Below, one piece after another: positions 22,562 through 32,073 of a DNA stretch of 64,000 bases. A program made the translations under genes and the position numbers. Positions within the stretch are counted from its first letter, which is position 1. Every line of letters starts with the position of its first letter. This stretch comes from Dryomyza anilis (lineage: Eukaryota > Arthropoda > Insecta > Diptera > Dryomyzidae): positions 60,262,447 to 60,326,446 of the forward strand of contig OX638131.1 in the NCBI GenBank assembly GCA_951804985.1. Direction: 5' to 3'. The notes beneath the pieces were generated by a model, which was not told where the DNA came from, did no database searches, and saw nothing but the letters and a program-made list of their open reading frames with translations.

Positions 22562-23745
22562 ATGTTTCATCAATTTGTGTATCCATTTACAATGTTAGTT
22601 TGTGGTCCATCAGGTTGTGGCAAATCGACATTTATTATAAATCTTATTAACAATAAACATTTAATTAGTTCTCCTATTACGAAAGTAATTTGGTGTTATG
22701 CTGAAAAAAACTCATTACCAGAAATTGATAATGTAAATTTTATTGAAGGTATTCCAGATGACTTTGAGAATTCCGCCAATGAATCTATACTAATTATTTT
22801 AGATGATTTAATGTTAGACTCATTTAATAAAAAAGTTTGTGAACTATTTACTAAAGGTTCACATCACCGAAATTTATCAGTTGTTTTAGTAACGCAAAAT
22901 ATTTTTCATAAGGGAACATATACAAGAGATATATCATTGAATTCAAAATATATAGTTATGTTTAAAAATCCTAGAGATAAACTACAATTTCAATGTTTGG
23001 CAAGACAAATTTATCCTGAAAATTATAAAGAATTAGTTCGAGTATATAACAGCCGCGGTATATATGTAGCCGCGGTAGCTCAGTGGTTAGTGCGTTGGAC
23101 TTCGAGTCAAAAGGTCCCCGGTTCAAGCCTGGACTGGGGCTAACAACATCTTTTCATAGAAACATTTTTCTATACCGCGCTACCTCTCGTCAAGTAAATG
23201 GCAAACCTACGAGAGTAAAACATTGCCTATGAAAAAGCTCTCACCCGCCGTTCGGATTCGGCAATAAACTGTAGGTCCCACCACTTTGAGTACAAATATA
23301 ACACGCACAGCTCAAAATGGTGAGAGAGCTCGGCCGAAGTTCTGTACAGGACTGTAGCGCCAAACTATTATTATTATATAACACTTGTACTGAGAGTGCT
23401 CATGGTTATTTATTAATAGATCTTACACAACAAGCACATAACGCATTAAGATTCAGATCTAACATTTTCAATAAAGAATATTGTTATTGCTTTGTTTGCA
23501 AACTGAAACGATTGAAGGAGAACAAATATATTCTATATGTTCTTAAAAATGCGAAACCTAAATTGCGAAATGCAATTCAAAAAAATGCGGATGATAATCT
23601 TATAAAAGCTATTAATGGAAGTAAAATTACACCGAAAACTAAGCAAACTATGTTACCATATCAATACTCATCTCGCCTTACTCGTCAAAGAAATAAAACA
23701 TTACAAAATGATTATGATGATGTTAATTGGTATAATATTAAATAA
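22562..23745 (+). pseudogene. Polinton packaging ATPase, SINE-interrupted, with fused basic tail
   Basis: FtsK/HerA-type ATPase that would drive DNA into the capsid. Walker A is GPSGCGKST (residues about 17-25), Walker B is ILIILDDLM (about 77-85), and VVLVTQN follows near 107. A SINE at 23052-23374 with 9-bp duplicated flanks interrupts the frame after about residue 163. The remaining ATPase end (TESAHGYLLIDLTQQAHNAL) follows directly. The same frame runs without a stop into a lysine-rich segment (PKLRNAIQKNADDNLIKAI) that in other Polintons is a separate small protein. An AATAAA overlaps the stop. Inactive because of the SINE. Confidence 0.85.
23052..23374 (+). mobile_element. tRNA-derived SINE, copy 2, in the ATPase gene
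   Basis: The head has A-box-like TAGCTCAGTGGTTAGTGCG and B-box-like GGTTCAAGCC spaced as in a tRNA, so RNA polymerase III promotion is expected. The body matches 10816-11108. The 9-bp TATATAACA precedes it (23043-23051) and follows it (23375-23383), showing target-primed insertion. The first 18 bp contain a second GCCGCGGTA word, so the exact 5' end is a little uncertain. Confidence 0.92.
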
Positions 23746-23893
23746 AAAAGCATTTTTTTTTTACATATATAAAATTGAATTTTTATTTTATTGTTTATTT
23801 AATTTAATACATTATACATGTATATAACATTATACATTATATTCAATACGTTTACATATTAATTTTATAAATATCTATGTTCATAAAAATATC

Positions 23894-24836
23894 TTAATCA
23901 GTACTTAAAGCTTTAATATAATTAATTTTATAATGCCCCCAAGCAAGTGTGTTTATACCATCATCTAGTATATACCGCTTGTCATCTATAAAATTAAGTG
24001 CTAATTTATTTACACATTGTGTATATAAAATATGGGCTTTAGATCTAATTATATACATTTCTCTCATTATAACTTTTTTATTGTAAAGACATGTTTTATA
24101 ATCATGAATAGTAAATGTTTTACTAACTGATTTTTTAACACCTTTTGCTTTTGATATTGGTGTACCATCTTCAATAGTAAAAAAGTATGTCTTAGGTTTA
24201 AGACATACTATTTCTGTCTTTATTTTACCATTATTTTCGTCTTTCATCAAACCCACTACTTTACAATTATTTTGATTATAACCAAATATATTAGGATTCT
24301 CATAACTAGAAGTGTCAAAAATATAATTTGATGGATCAGTTTTTTGAACATCTTCTTAAATGTCTTTATAGAAATCAATGCTATTAACTTCAATTACAAG
24401 CGAGTCTGTATCCGTATATACTAAACGAATATTTGAATTAAATTTGTTTTTTAAGTAGTTATAATAAAAATCATACATTTTTAATTTTGATAGATCTAAT
24501 ACACAAAACCCTGTATATATTGGTTTATTTAGCTTTACTCTGAGCTGTTTGGATTCAATTATCACCATATTTTCATCTATAATGGTTTGGCTATGAAAAG
24601 CTGGACTTGCTATTAAAGCTCTTGCTCCTTTTACTTTTCCTAAATTCTCCCAGTTACATGAAATTTTGACATTCTTTCTTTTTTCAACATTTTCCATAGT
24701 CTTCCCATATACTGCGTTATTCATAAGTTTATAAAAAAATTTTTCAAATTCATTTTTAGCTTTTAATCTCATAACAGTATTCAGATCGATATATTTTTTA
24801 AGCCAACAGCTTTGTTGAAACTCTAATACTCTGTGA
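23894..24836 (-). pseudogene. Polinton DNA polymerase B, C-terminal part (palm/thumb)
   Basis: Family B, protein-primed type. The palm shows motif B as KLMNNAVYGKTMENV and motif C as YTDTDS, which supplies catalytic aspartates. An in-frame TAA at about 24355-24357 stops the frame just after motif C. The same frame then continues through DTSSYENPNIFGYN to the thumb and C-terminus (stop at 23894). The upstream side is cut by the LINE at 24837, beyond which the gene resumes at 29345. The gene ends convergently with the ATPase, 148 bp away. Not functional. Confidence 0.9.
24825..24836. repeat. LINE target-site duplication, left
   Basis: AATACTCTGTGA, repeated exactly at 29345-29356 on the other side of the LINE. 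Confidence 0.9.
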
Positions 24837-25611
24837 CCCAGATGACAAACGCAAGTTTGCCATCATCGATGAAAGCCAGCCCTGTGGAAAGATTGCTGAG
24901 GATAAAAGGGGGCTACTGGAGGAAGTGTGGAATGACGCACTTGCGAACTCGATTATCGAGTCTTCTGACAGCACCCCCGAAATCCATCTGGAATACTGCA
25001 GCTTTGTCCGCGGAGTCTACAGGATCACCGTGGTGTCTTTGGACTGTGTCGACACCCTGCGCGATCTGGTGGAAAGGTTGCCTGAGCCATGGGCAGACGC
25101 TAAGCTACGGCTTGTGGCTATGAGCGACATACCCGTTCTGCGTAAGGCAACCTTCTTCGTCAGAGCAAACGGGGCGAAGCGACCCACGTGTGATATCCTT
25201 AGGATTCTGGCGAGGCAGAACCGTGGGCTGAGAGTGGAACTTTGGGAGGTGTTCCACAGGGATGAGATGACCGATGGAAACCTCATCGTTGTGGGCATTG
25301 ACCAGAACTCCATCACGACACTGGAGAAGTCTGGGGGTCGTGCCTTCTTCCTTACGTCATCCGTGACCATTAAGCTGGGCGGAAAACCTGTAGGAGCTGG
25401 GGCCCAATCCGGGAAACAGCATTCCAAGGGTAATCTTCCCAGCCCGGTCGTGGAGGATAGTAAGGATAAGGTCAAGGCCGCGGGCAGTATGGGGGTTCAG
25501 GTCTACCCGACCAAAGAAGCAGGGACGAGCGGAGGAGAGGACGAGGGCCTATCAGAATTTTCTGATGATACCCTTACGCCCTCTCAGGAGGACGAGCTAC
25601 TCGCCCAATGA
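24837..25611 (+). CDS. LINE ORF1 (gag-like), 5' truncated
   Basis: The frame is open from the insertion point; the first internal ATG is at 24925. The region near 24855-25340 (KFAIIDESQPCGKI, VWNDALANSI, CDILRILARQN) forms a compact domain like the uncharacterised domain found in ORF1 of many insect LINEs. A Ser/Glu/Asp-rich tail (SGGEDEGLSEFSDD) follows. The product would bind LINE RNA. The N-terminus and promoter are lost, so expression would need a neighbouring promoter. The stop TGA overlaps the ORF2 ATG as ATGA. Confidence 0.8.
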
Positions 25612-28600
25612 TTCTGCTTACGCAGATCAACCTCCATAGGAGTCGACTGGCGACGGCTGCGCTTATGGAGAGAATGGAAGAAGGTAAGACGCACATCGCA
25701 CTGATCCAGGAACCCTGGACTGTAAATGACAGGGTTGCTGGTTGGGGTGACACGCGATACCAAATATTTTATACACTCAATGCAGGCCGCCCTAGGACCT
25801 GTATTATCTGTAAAAAGGATTTTAACTTTTCTTTCTCCACAGAACTGTCTTCCTCAGACGCCACCACAATTTTTGACGGGAGCGATGGCCTCATGCTGTC
25901 TTCAGTATATCTCCCGCATGACTCCCCGGAACCTCCACCCTCCGAGGAACTGCTGAGGATTACAAGGTTTGCTGCCGAAAAAGGTAAGAAATTAATAATT
26001 TGTACAGATGCCAATTCTCACCATACAACATGGGGAAGCTCCGACTGTAATGCTCGGGGACATGCCCTATTTGAATTTATTAATGCGTATGATCTTCTGA
26101 CCCTAAACGTTGGTTGCTCTGCCACCTTCATCACTAGAGTCAGAAAGGAAGTACTTGACATAACTCTTTGCTCTAAAAACATACTTGACATGATCCAAGA
26201 CTGGCATGTCTCTAGCAGACATTCCTTCTCAGATCATAGATACGTCTGTTTTAAACTATCCATTCCTAACATTCCCCCACCTATGTTTCGCAACAAATCG
26301 AAAACTAAGTGGGCTCTATTCAGAAGACTTTTAAAGAATGCGTTAGACGTATCTCCCGCACCCCCTTTAAGTTCTATATATATCATTGACGGGGAGGTCA
26401 AAACCATAACAAATAGCCTTATACGAGCTTTCGAAGAGGCTTGCCCTCTTCGCACCCGAGAGTCTTTCAAGGAAAAACCCTGGATGACAGGGGCTTTGAA
26501 AAACCTAAGAACGGATACTCGGAGACTTTTCAATAAAGCTAAAAGATTAAATACTACAGAGCATTGGGATCTCTACTACCAAAAACTCAGTGTATACAAA
26601 AAGAATATGCGCTCCGCAAAAAGAGGGTCATGGCGACTCTTCTGTGCACAAGTTGATTGTGTTACAAAAACCGCAAGAATTAAGAAATTCCTCTCGAAAA
26701 CCCACTCTCAACCGGAACTCCTGATAGACAGGCAGGGGGTAAGAGCAGGTAACTCTGAGGACTCTTTAAAGATTCTAATGGAGGAGCATTTCCCAAACTG
26801 TTTCGTCAACTCAGATGAGACGAGACTATGGGAAACCTCTCAATACTCCCACAACTTAGCCATCACCACCGATATGGTGGGGAAGGCAATTCATAGCTTC
26901 CAGCCATATAAAGCCCCAGGGCAAGATGGAGTTTTCCCAGCCCTACTACAACGGGCAGTGGATCTCCTGGACGTCCGTCTATCCAGGCTTTATGAGGCAT
27001 GCCTTAATCAGAGCTATACCCCCCTCACATGGCAAGAATCAAGAGTAGTTTTCATACCTAAGCCGGGTAAAGAAACCTACTCAACCCCTAAGGCATATAG
27101 ACCCATAAGTCTAATGTCCTTCCTACTGAAAACAATGGAACGCATATGCGACACCATGGTTAAAGAAAAAATCCCTTATGAGCAGCTGAAGTTTAAGCAA
27201 CATGCATACATAAAGGGGCGATCCGTTGAAACCGCCTTACATGAGGTAGTTAACAAAATTGAAAGGTCTATCGACCTAAAAGGACTCACTCTAGCAGCCT
27301 TCATTGATGTTGAGGGTGCTTTTAATAACGTTCACACTGACACACTGATCTCGTCCCTTGCCTCATTTGACGTTGACCCGGCTATTTTACACTGGGTACG
27401 TCATATGTTGTGCAACAGATCCATCACTTGTCAGCAGGGCAATATTACCCTAAGGGGATGGGTGTTTCGCGGTACCCCACAGGGTGGCATTCTCTCACCG
27501 CTACTCTGGGTCGTCACCATAAACAGTCTCCTAAGAAGACTAACCGAGGCTGGTTTACATGCTGTCTGCTACGCAGACGACATCGCCATCCTTGCCTCGG
27601 GGACACATCTTCTTCTCCCTTCTAGACGAATCCAAGAAGCCTTGGATATCTCGGCTGAATGGTCATCACCTAGGGGATTAAATATAAACCCCCAAAAAAC
27701 TGAAATCTGTCTCTTTACTAGGAAAAGGAAGCTACCTAGCTATCCTCTTCCACAGGTAAACGGAGAGATACTGGCACTTACAGGTCAAGTCAAGTACCTT
27801 GGAGTTATCCTGGATTCTAAACTTAACTGGAAGGCACAAATAGCTAGCAGAGCCACAAAAGCCGTTAGGGTTTGGGCAACCTGCAGAAGATGTATTGGTC
27901 CTACATGGGGACTTCGACCAAAGATGACCCACTGGATTTTCACCAGCGTTGTACGACCAATACTAACATATGCGTCACTTGTATGGTGGACAGCTTTGGG
28001 ACGAAAATGTAACATCAAACCACTTGAGAAAGTGCAACGGGCGTGTTGTCTCGGCATTTCAGGTGCGATGTCTACCACTTCGACCAAAGCTATTGAGACT
28101 ATTCTAAATATACGCCCAATACAAATTCAAGTTAAATATGAGGCCTCGGTAGCAGCGGCTCGACTAAACATCCTTGGGGGATGGCTCAATTCCGAGACAT
28201 TAACCAATCACCAAACCATAATTAACTCAATTCCTAATACTGTTTCTACAGGTAATTGGAACTGCGACCGCATCCCGGAGGAAACCAATCATACCGCCGC
28301 AAAGTTCGCTTTCCCGACTAGGGAGGAATGGGACAACGGCCAAGTATTGTCTAGCAATCCGGGGATCCACCTCTACACTGACGGATCAAAATTAAACGGT
28401 CACACTGGTGCAGGCTTTTTCTGTGAAGCCTTTTCTGCAAAAGAAAGCCTTCGTCTGCATGACCACAACACCGTCTTTCAGTCGGAAGTAGTGGCTATAA
28501 CAGAAGGGGCTAAATTTATACAAAGCACTCACTGTGTAGACAAGTGTATTAAAATTTTCTCAGACAGCCAAGCTGCCATTAGAGCTTTATCCACGGACAA

Positions 28601-29204
28601 GGTGAAATCCAGAGTGGTTCTACAATGTAAAGAGGCCCTTGCTGATCTCTTACTTGTTAACACTGTGGACATTATCTGGGTCCCAGGACACTGTAACATT
28701 GAGGGGAACGAAATAGCCGACGAATTGGCGAGAAATGGATCAGAAATGGACACAATCTCAGTCATAACCGGCAGACCTTTCCAATTTCTAAAAAACGAGA
28801 TGAGCTCATGGGCTTATCGACTTCACAGTAAATCATGGGAAGAATCGAGCGAGGGCCAAGCAACTAAATGGCTATGGGGCCCCCCGAACAAATCCAAAAC
28901 AAACAAAATTGTAACGCTTAATAAAAAGGAGTTAAAACAATACACAGGCATCCTCACTGGACATAATGAGCTAAGAGGTCATCTTTTCAAATTGGGAAGA
29001 GTCGACTCTTACTTCTGCAAGGCCTGTGAGGAAGAGACAGAGACGCTTGAACACTACTTGTGTCACTGCCCGGCATTTGCCAGACTTAGATTCATCCACT
29101 TCGGAGCTCCACTTATTTCATCATTGAAACAACTGGGAAGCTTGGACTGGAAAGTACTAAGAAAATTTGTCAAATCCACGGAATTTCTAAACTCCACTGA
29201 GTAG
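25608..29204 (+). CDS. LINE ORF2: endonuclease, reverse transcriptase, RNase H
   Basis: An uninterrupted 1198-residue protein, full length for the family. The apurinic-type endonuclease covers residues 1-215 (QEPW near 34, TDANSHHTTWGSS near 130, SDHRYVC near 207) and nicks target DNA. The reverse transcriptase spans about 430-760 with YRPISL, FIDVEGAFNN (about 565), GTPQGGILSPLLW (about 625) and catalytic CYADDIAIL (about 653). RNase H (about 918-1045) has LYTDGSK, SDSQAA and WVPGHCNIEGNEIADELA. A C-terminal CKACEEETETLEHYLCHC motif (about 1136) may bind RNA. All catalytic acidic motifs are present, so activity is plausible. The start is set by the ATGA overlap with ORF1. Confidence 0.95.
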   Translation: MILLTQINLHRSRLATAALMERMEEGKTHIALIQEPWTVNDRVAGWGDTRYQIFYTLNAGRPRTCIICKKDFNFSFSTELSSSDATTIFDGSDGLMLSSVYLPHDSPEPPPSEELLRITRFAAEKGKKLIICTDANSHHTTWGSSDCNARGHALFEFINAYDLLTLNVGCSATFITRVRKEVLDITLCSKNILDMIQDWHVSSRHSFSDHRYVCFKLSIPNIPPPMFRNKSKTKWALFRRLLKNALDVSPAPPLSSIYIIDGEVKTITNSLIRAFEEACPLRTRESFKEKPWMTGALKNLRTDTRRLFNKAKRLNTTEHWDLYYQKLSVYKKNMRSAKRGSWRLFCAQVDCVTKTARIKKFLSKTHSQPELLIDRQGVRAGNSEDSLKILMEEHFPNCFVNSDETRLWETSQYSHNLAITTDMVGKAIHSFQPYKAPGQDGVFPALLQRAVDLLDVRLSRLYEACLNQSYTPLTWQESRVVFIPKPGKETYSTPKAYRPISLMSFLLKTMERICDTMVKEKIPYEQLKFKQHAYIKGRSVETALHEVVNKIERSIDLKGLTLAAFIDVEGAFNNVHTDTLISSLASFDVDPAILHWVRHMLCNRSITCQQGNITLRGWVFRGTPQGGILSPLLWVVTINSLLRRLTEAGLHAVCYADDIAILASGTHLLLPSRRIQEALDISAEWSSPRGLNINPQKTEICLFTRKRKLPSYPLPQVNGEILALTGQVKYLGVILDSKLNWKAQIASRATKAVRVWATCRRCIGPTWGLRPKMTHWIFTSVVRPILTYASLVWWTALGRKCNIKPLEKVQRACCLGISGAMSTTSTKAIETILNIRPIQIQVKYEASVAAARLNILGGWLNSETLTNHQTIINSIPNTVSTGNWNCDRIPEETNHTAAKFAFPTREEWDNGQVLSSNPGIHLYTDGSKLNGHTGAGFFCEAFSAKESLRLHDHNTVFQSEVVAITEGAKFIQSTHCVDKCIKIFSDSQAAIRALSTDKVKSRVVLQCKEALADLLLVNTVDIIWVPGHCNIEGNEIADELARNGSEMDTISVITGRPFQFLKNEMSSWAYRLHSKSWEESSEGQATKWLWGPPNKSKTNKIVTLNKKELKQYTGILTGHNELRGHLFKLGRVDSYFCKACEEETETLEHYLCHCPAFARLRFIHFGAPLISSLKQLGSLDWKVLRKFVKSTEFLNSTE

Positions 29205-29344
29205 CATTACAGCTACAACATATTACAGACGACTCATGTTCCGAGGGGTCACAACGGGCCTACTTTATGGCCTAGGTGTACTCTGTGCGATGCACAGAGG
29301 GGTTTTTCCCCCCTCTTTTCAATCAATCAATCAATCAATCAATC
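29205..29344 (+). other. LINE 3' UTR with CAAT-repeat tail
   Basis: A short 3' UTR containing a CTCTGTGCGATGCACAGAG hairpin and a GGGG...CCCC pair (GGGGTTTTTCCCCCC), then about seven CAAT repeats up to the TSD. Such terminal structure is a likely recognition site for the element's own reverse transcriptase. Confidence 0.75.
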
Positions 29345-30829
29345 AATACTCTGTGAACTTTTAATAAAATTAGGCCCTGTTTCAGACATTCTTGAAGCAT
29401 CATATAATGGATTTTATATTGAGTCTTATGAGTTAAATTAATTTCGGTACTTTAGATTTAGAAGAAGCAGGTGATACTTTACTTTCTGGACAAAATGGGA
29501 AATCATTATGCATATCATGATATTCTCAGGATAACTTAAGTCTTAAGTCAAATAATTTATGATTTCTTTTACGTGACTGTGTACTAATAAGACGACTTAT
29601 GTCTCTAATCCATACGTAATGAGTACTTGTCTCGTTTTCACAAAATAGAATATTAATATGTATTGGTTGTTCATTTTTTGTCTTATATACTGGTCCCAGT
29701 ATTTCATATTTATTTACATTAACTTCATTATACATAAATATGTTTATGCTAATTGAGTTTTCTAGTTCGAATATTTTCGTATTCTTCACTTTGTGAGGGA
29801 ATTCTATTCCAGTAAAATTAATACAATTTCCATCAATATTTATAATATCACAAGTAAAATCCTCTATTCCATAAGATTGTATTCGAGATGGATTTTTGAT
29901 ATTTGAATACATAAGAGCTGATATAATTGCCCATTTAAAGCAGTAAATGTCATTATTATGAACATTAACACAAGCTTTTTTATTTTGTATGCATTGAGGA
30001 AGTTCAAAATAGTTCAGTCCTCTTAATGACATGTACTGATTGATGTTAACTTCAATTTTATTAATTTTTGTTAAAGACCAACCTCTATCTCTTTCTTGAA
30101 ATTCATTCATTTTTTGTATTATTACATCCTTCATATCTAAAATAGCCGTACTGATGTCACTCTCTGATATTAATGTAAACTGTTTAATTATATGGGACTT
30201 AATTGATATTTTAAATTCATCATCTCCATTTTCAGGTTTAACCGGAAGAATATATTCTCCGGAGACTTCGACATTAAATTTTATTGATTTTTTTGATAAT
30301 AACTCACGTTTTAGTAAAGCTATTAGTTGTGGTTCTATTTTTCTCAAGTAATCTTTTATATTTAACTCGCCTTCGTCACCATTATACAAGATATAATTGC
30401 ATCATTTTGTTTGAATGCATTTTTTATAAGCTTGAAACCATCTTTATCATCCTTCTCAGCGGATTTCTTATGTAAATTTGTTCTTATATGAGCTTTCCAT
30501 AAAGATTTATGAACGAAACAATTGCATAATATACAATTAATTGTTTCATTGCTAGTTGATGCTCCATCATTATCCATTACCGGTTCCACCTGTAGTTTTG
30601 TCTTCTTGATATACAGCTCCTGATCATGTTTCGATAAATGAACTTTTAAATTGTATTCCCTTGAGAACGTTTTATTACATTTTTTACATGTAAAGTTTTT
30701 ATTGTCATGCACATTTAGGATGTGCCTTTTTAAATTATATAACTTCCCGTAGGACTTTTTACACATTTCACACACGAACATTTTAAAATATGTTTTTGGA
30801 TACGTTGGATTGAAGTGATAGATATACAC
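29345..30829 (-). pseudogene. Polinton DNA polymerase B, N-terminal part with C2H2 fingers
   Basis: Read from 30829. C2H2 zinc fingers come first (CEMCKKSYGKLYNLKRH, CKKCNKTFSREYNLKVH). They are followed in another frame (from about 30389) by the N-terminal domain common to arthropod Polinton polymerases (LRGLNYFELPQ, DIYCFKWAIISAL, HYVWIRDISRL). That frame closes at 29526. The next piece (about 29525-29357) begins YHDMHNDFPFCPES and leads into the palm, continuing at 24836 after the LINE. The 3'-5' exonuclease block expected between these pieces is not seen, implying an internal deletion. Frameshifts lie near 30380 and 29430. The LINE TSD copy (29345-29356) is included. Confidence 0.82.
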
Positions 30830-31177
30830 TAAATATTGCTACTTAACTTCAAATCAACATTACCTACCATCAATATTTTTGCTGACTTATTAAAATTTTA
30901 TTTTTTTTTTGCATAGTAGGGATATCTCAAATTACTTATTAAAATATAGAAAACGGAGTTGTTATAAAATGTTCAAAAATTATGAAATCGTATTCTGTAT
31001 TTTATTGACTTCTGGTGTATTCCACTAGATATACTTTAAATTTTGCTGAATTCAAATTTATATATTCAGTTAAACATATATCATATTACATACTTTGATG
31101 TATAAAGGTGTTCTATACAATGGATATACTAATAAATTTTAATCGTTTTCACACTTTTAATATATAAACATTAAAAA

Positions 31178-31569
31178 ATGGAGTGTGAATTTTGTCCATA
31201 TTTAAAATTCTCGACTAGAAACAATCTGAAGCGGCATATCCTTATTCGTATAAAAAGGCAAAAACTTATAATTGTAAGTAAATAACTAAATATATTTTTT
31301 AAAATTATTTTATATTAATAATAAAAATTTTATTAACAGTAAATCCTCAAATTGAAATACTAGAAGTCGTAACACTCCCGTCAGTAAATTTGATAGCTGT
31401 TGGAATTAGGGAAGGGTTGTTAGATGATGGACTAGATCATCTATTTCTTAACTTAGACGATCCGAGGATGTTAAATGAGGATCGCCATTATTGTAATTTA
31501 ATGGACGATGATGATGATAAAATTTTATTAAACGCTCTACTGAGTTTTGAGCAAATAATGCAAACATAA
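31178..31569 (+). CDS. Small C2H2-finger protein with acidic tail, one intron
   Basis: It starts at ATG 31178 (MECEFCPYLKFSTRNNLKRH), a C2H2-like finger whose last His is not in frame. A GTAAGT donor at 31274 and a TTATTAACAG acceptor ending at 31339 bound a 66-bp AT-rich intron. Exon 2 encodes an acidic tail with LLDDGLDHLFLNLDDP and LMDDDDDKILL, stopping at 31569. The frame that joins exon 2 in phase differs by one base from the ATG frame, so a small indel in exon 1 probably breaks the gene. The finger resembles those before the polymerase. Finger plus acidic tail suggests a transcription regulator of the element (inference). Confidence 0.5.
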
Positions 31570-31695
31570 GTTTTATTAATTATTTGTTATATTGTTTCAA
31601 ATCGTTTTAAGAATAAATAAATAAAACTATATGTATATATTTAAATATTTTATTTAAAAATGAATATATTTAAAAGTAAGTATATAGATACGTTT

Positions 31696-32061
31696 TTATT
31701 CATAACGTAAATCGAATAGAGCCATCCCCATTAATTCAGATTGTCGTCCTCTAAAAATAATAGACCACTTCTTCTCATTTATATTATATAAATATGGATC
31801 ATCGGTTTCAACTTTTCTAGAAATTCTTGCTGGTAGATAAAACCATCTATAGTCTGTTAGATGTACAATTAATTTTGTTCCATTAATTGTGTTTTTCCAT
31901 TCAAATTTAGAAATCCTGAATTCCTGATCAATGGGCAAGTCATCTACTCTAATGTATGTAGAGAGGTTTCCTTTTGCTAAACTAATAATTTCAGCGAAAT
32001 CCCTAAAATAAAAAAAAATATATAAATTAATAAATACAAAAATTAAAAAAAAAAAACTAAC
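31696..32061 (-). CDS. Small Polinton protein of unknown role, possible intron
   Basis: The conserved-looking part (about 32005-31696) reads FAEIISLAKGNLSTYIRVDDLP, then a beta-rich segment (LIVHLTDYRWFYLPARIS) and a C-terminal WSIIFRGRQSELMG. Small proteins of about 100 residues with this layout occur near Polinton ends in other arthropods, without known function. At the 5' side a GTTAGT follows an ATG at about 32061, and a T-rich tract ending TTTTAG lies near 32006. A roughly 55-bp intron is possible, but the phases do not join cleanly. It sits right inside the right TIR, as the unknown gene at 17796 does at the left. Confidence 0.5.
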   Translation of the reverse strand, partial: VSFFFLIFVFINLYIFFYFRDFAEIISLAKGNLSTYIRVDDLPIDQEFRISKFEWKNTINGTKLIVHLTDYRWFYLPARISRKVETDDPYLYNINEKKWSIIFRGRQSELMGMALFDLRYE

Positions 32062-32073
32062 CATATTTTTTGT

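Larger units (their letters stand above)
24837..29344 (+). mobile_element. Young R1/LOA-type LINE inserted in the Polinton polymerase
   Basis: 4.5-kb insertion flanked by the perfect 12-bp duplication AATACTCTGTGA. It starts inside ORF1 (5' truncated, usual for target-primed reverse transcription) and ends in a (CAAT)n/(AATC)n repeat rather than poly(A), as in several I/R1/LOA-type LINEs. ORF2 is complete. The intact TSD and coding frame mark it as one of the most recent insertions in the window. Confidence 0.93.

Noticed and set aside
23066..23145. Possible tRNA gene (A and B boxes)
   Set aside because: It is the head of a SINE with a non-tRNA body, a second genomic copy and flanking target duplications; no complete cloverleaf is supported.
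25017..25475. Minus-strand 152-codon frame inside the LINE
   Set aside because: Shadow of ORF1 in GC-rich sequence; no motif.
24837..29344. rDNA-specific R1/R2 insertion
   Set aside because: The LINE is R1/LOA-like in protein motifs, but it sits in a Polinton gene, and no 28S rRNA sequence flanks it.
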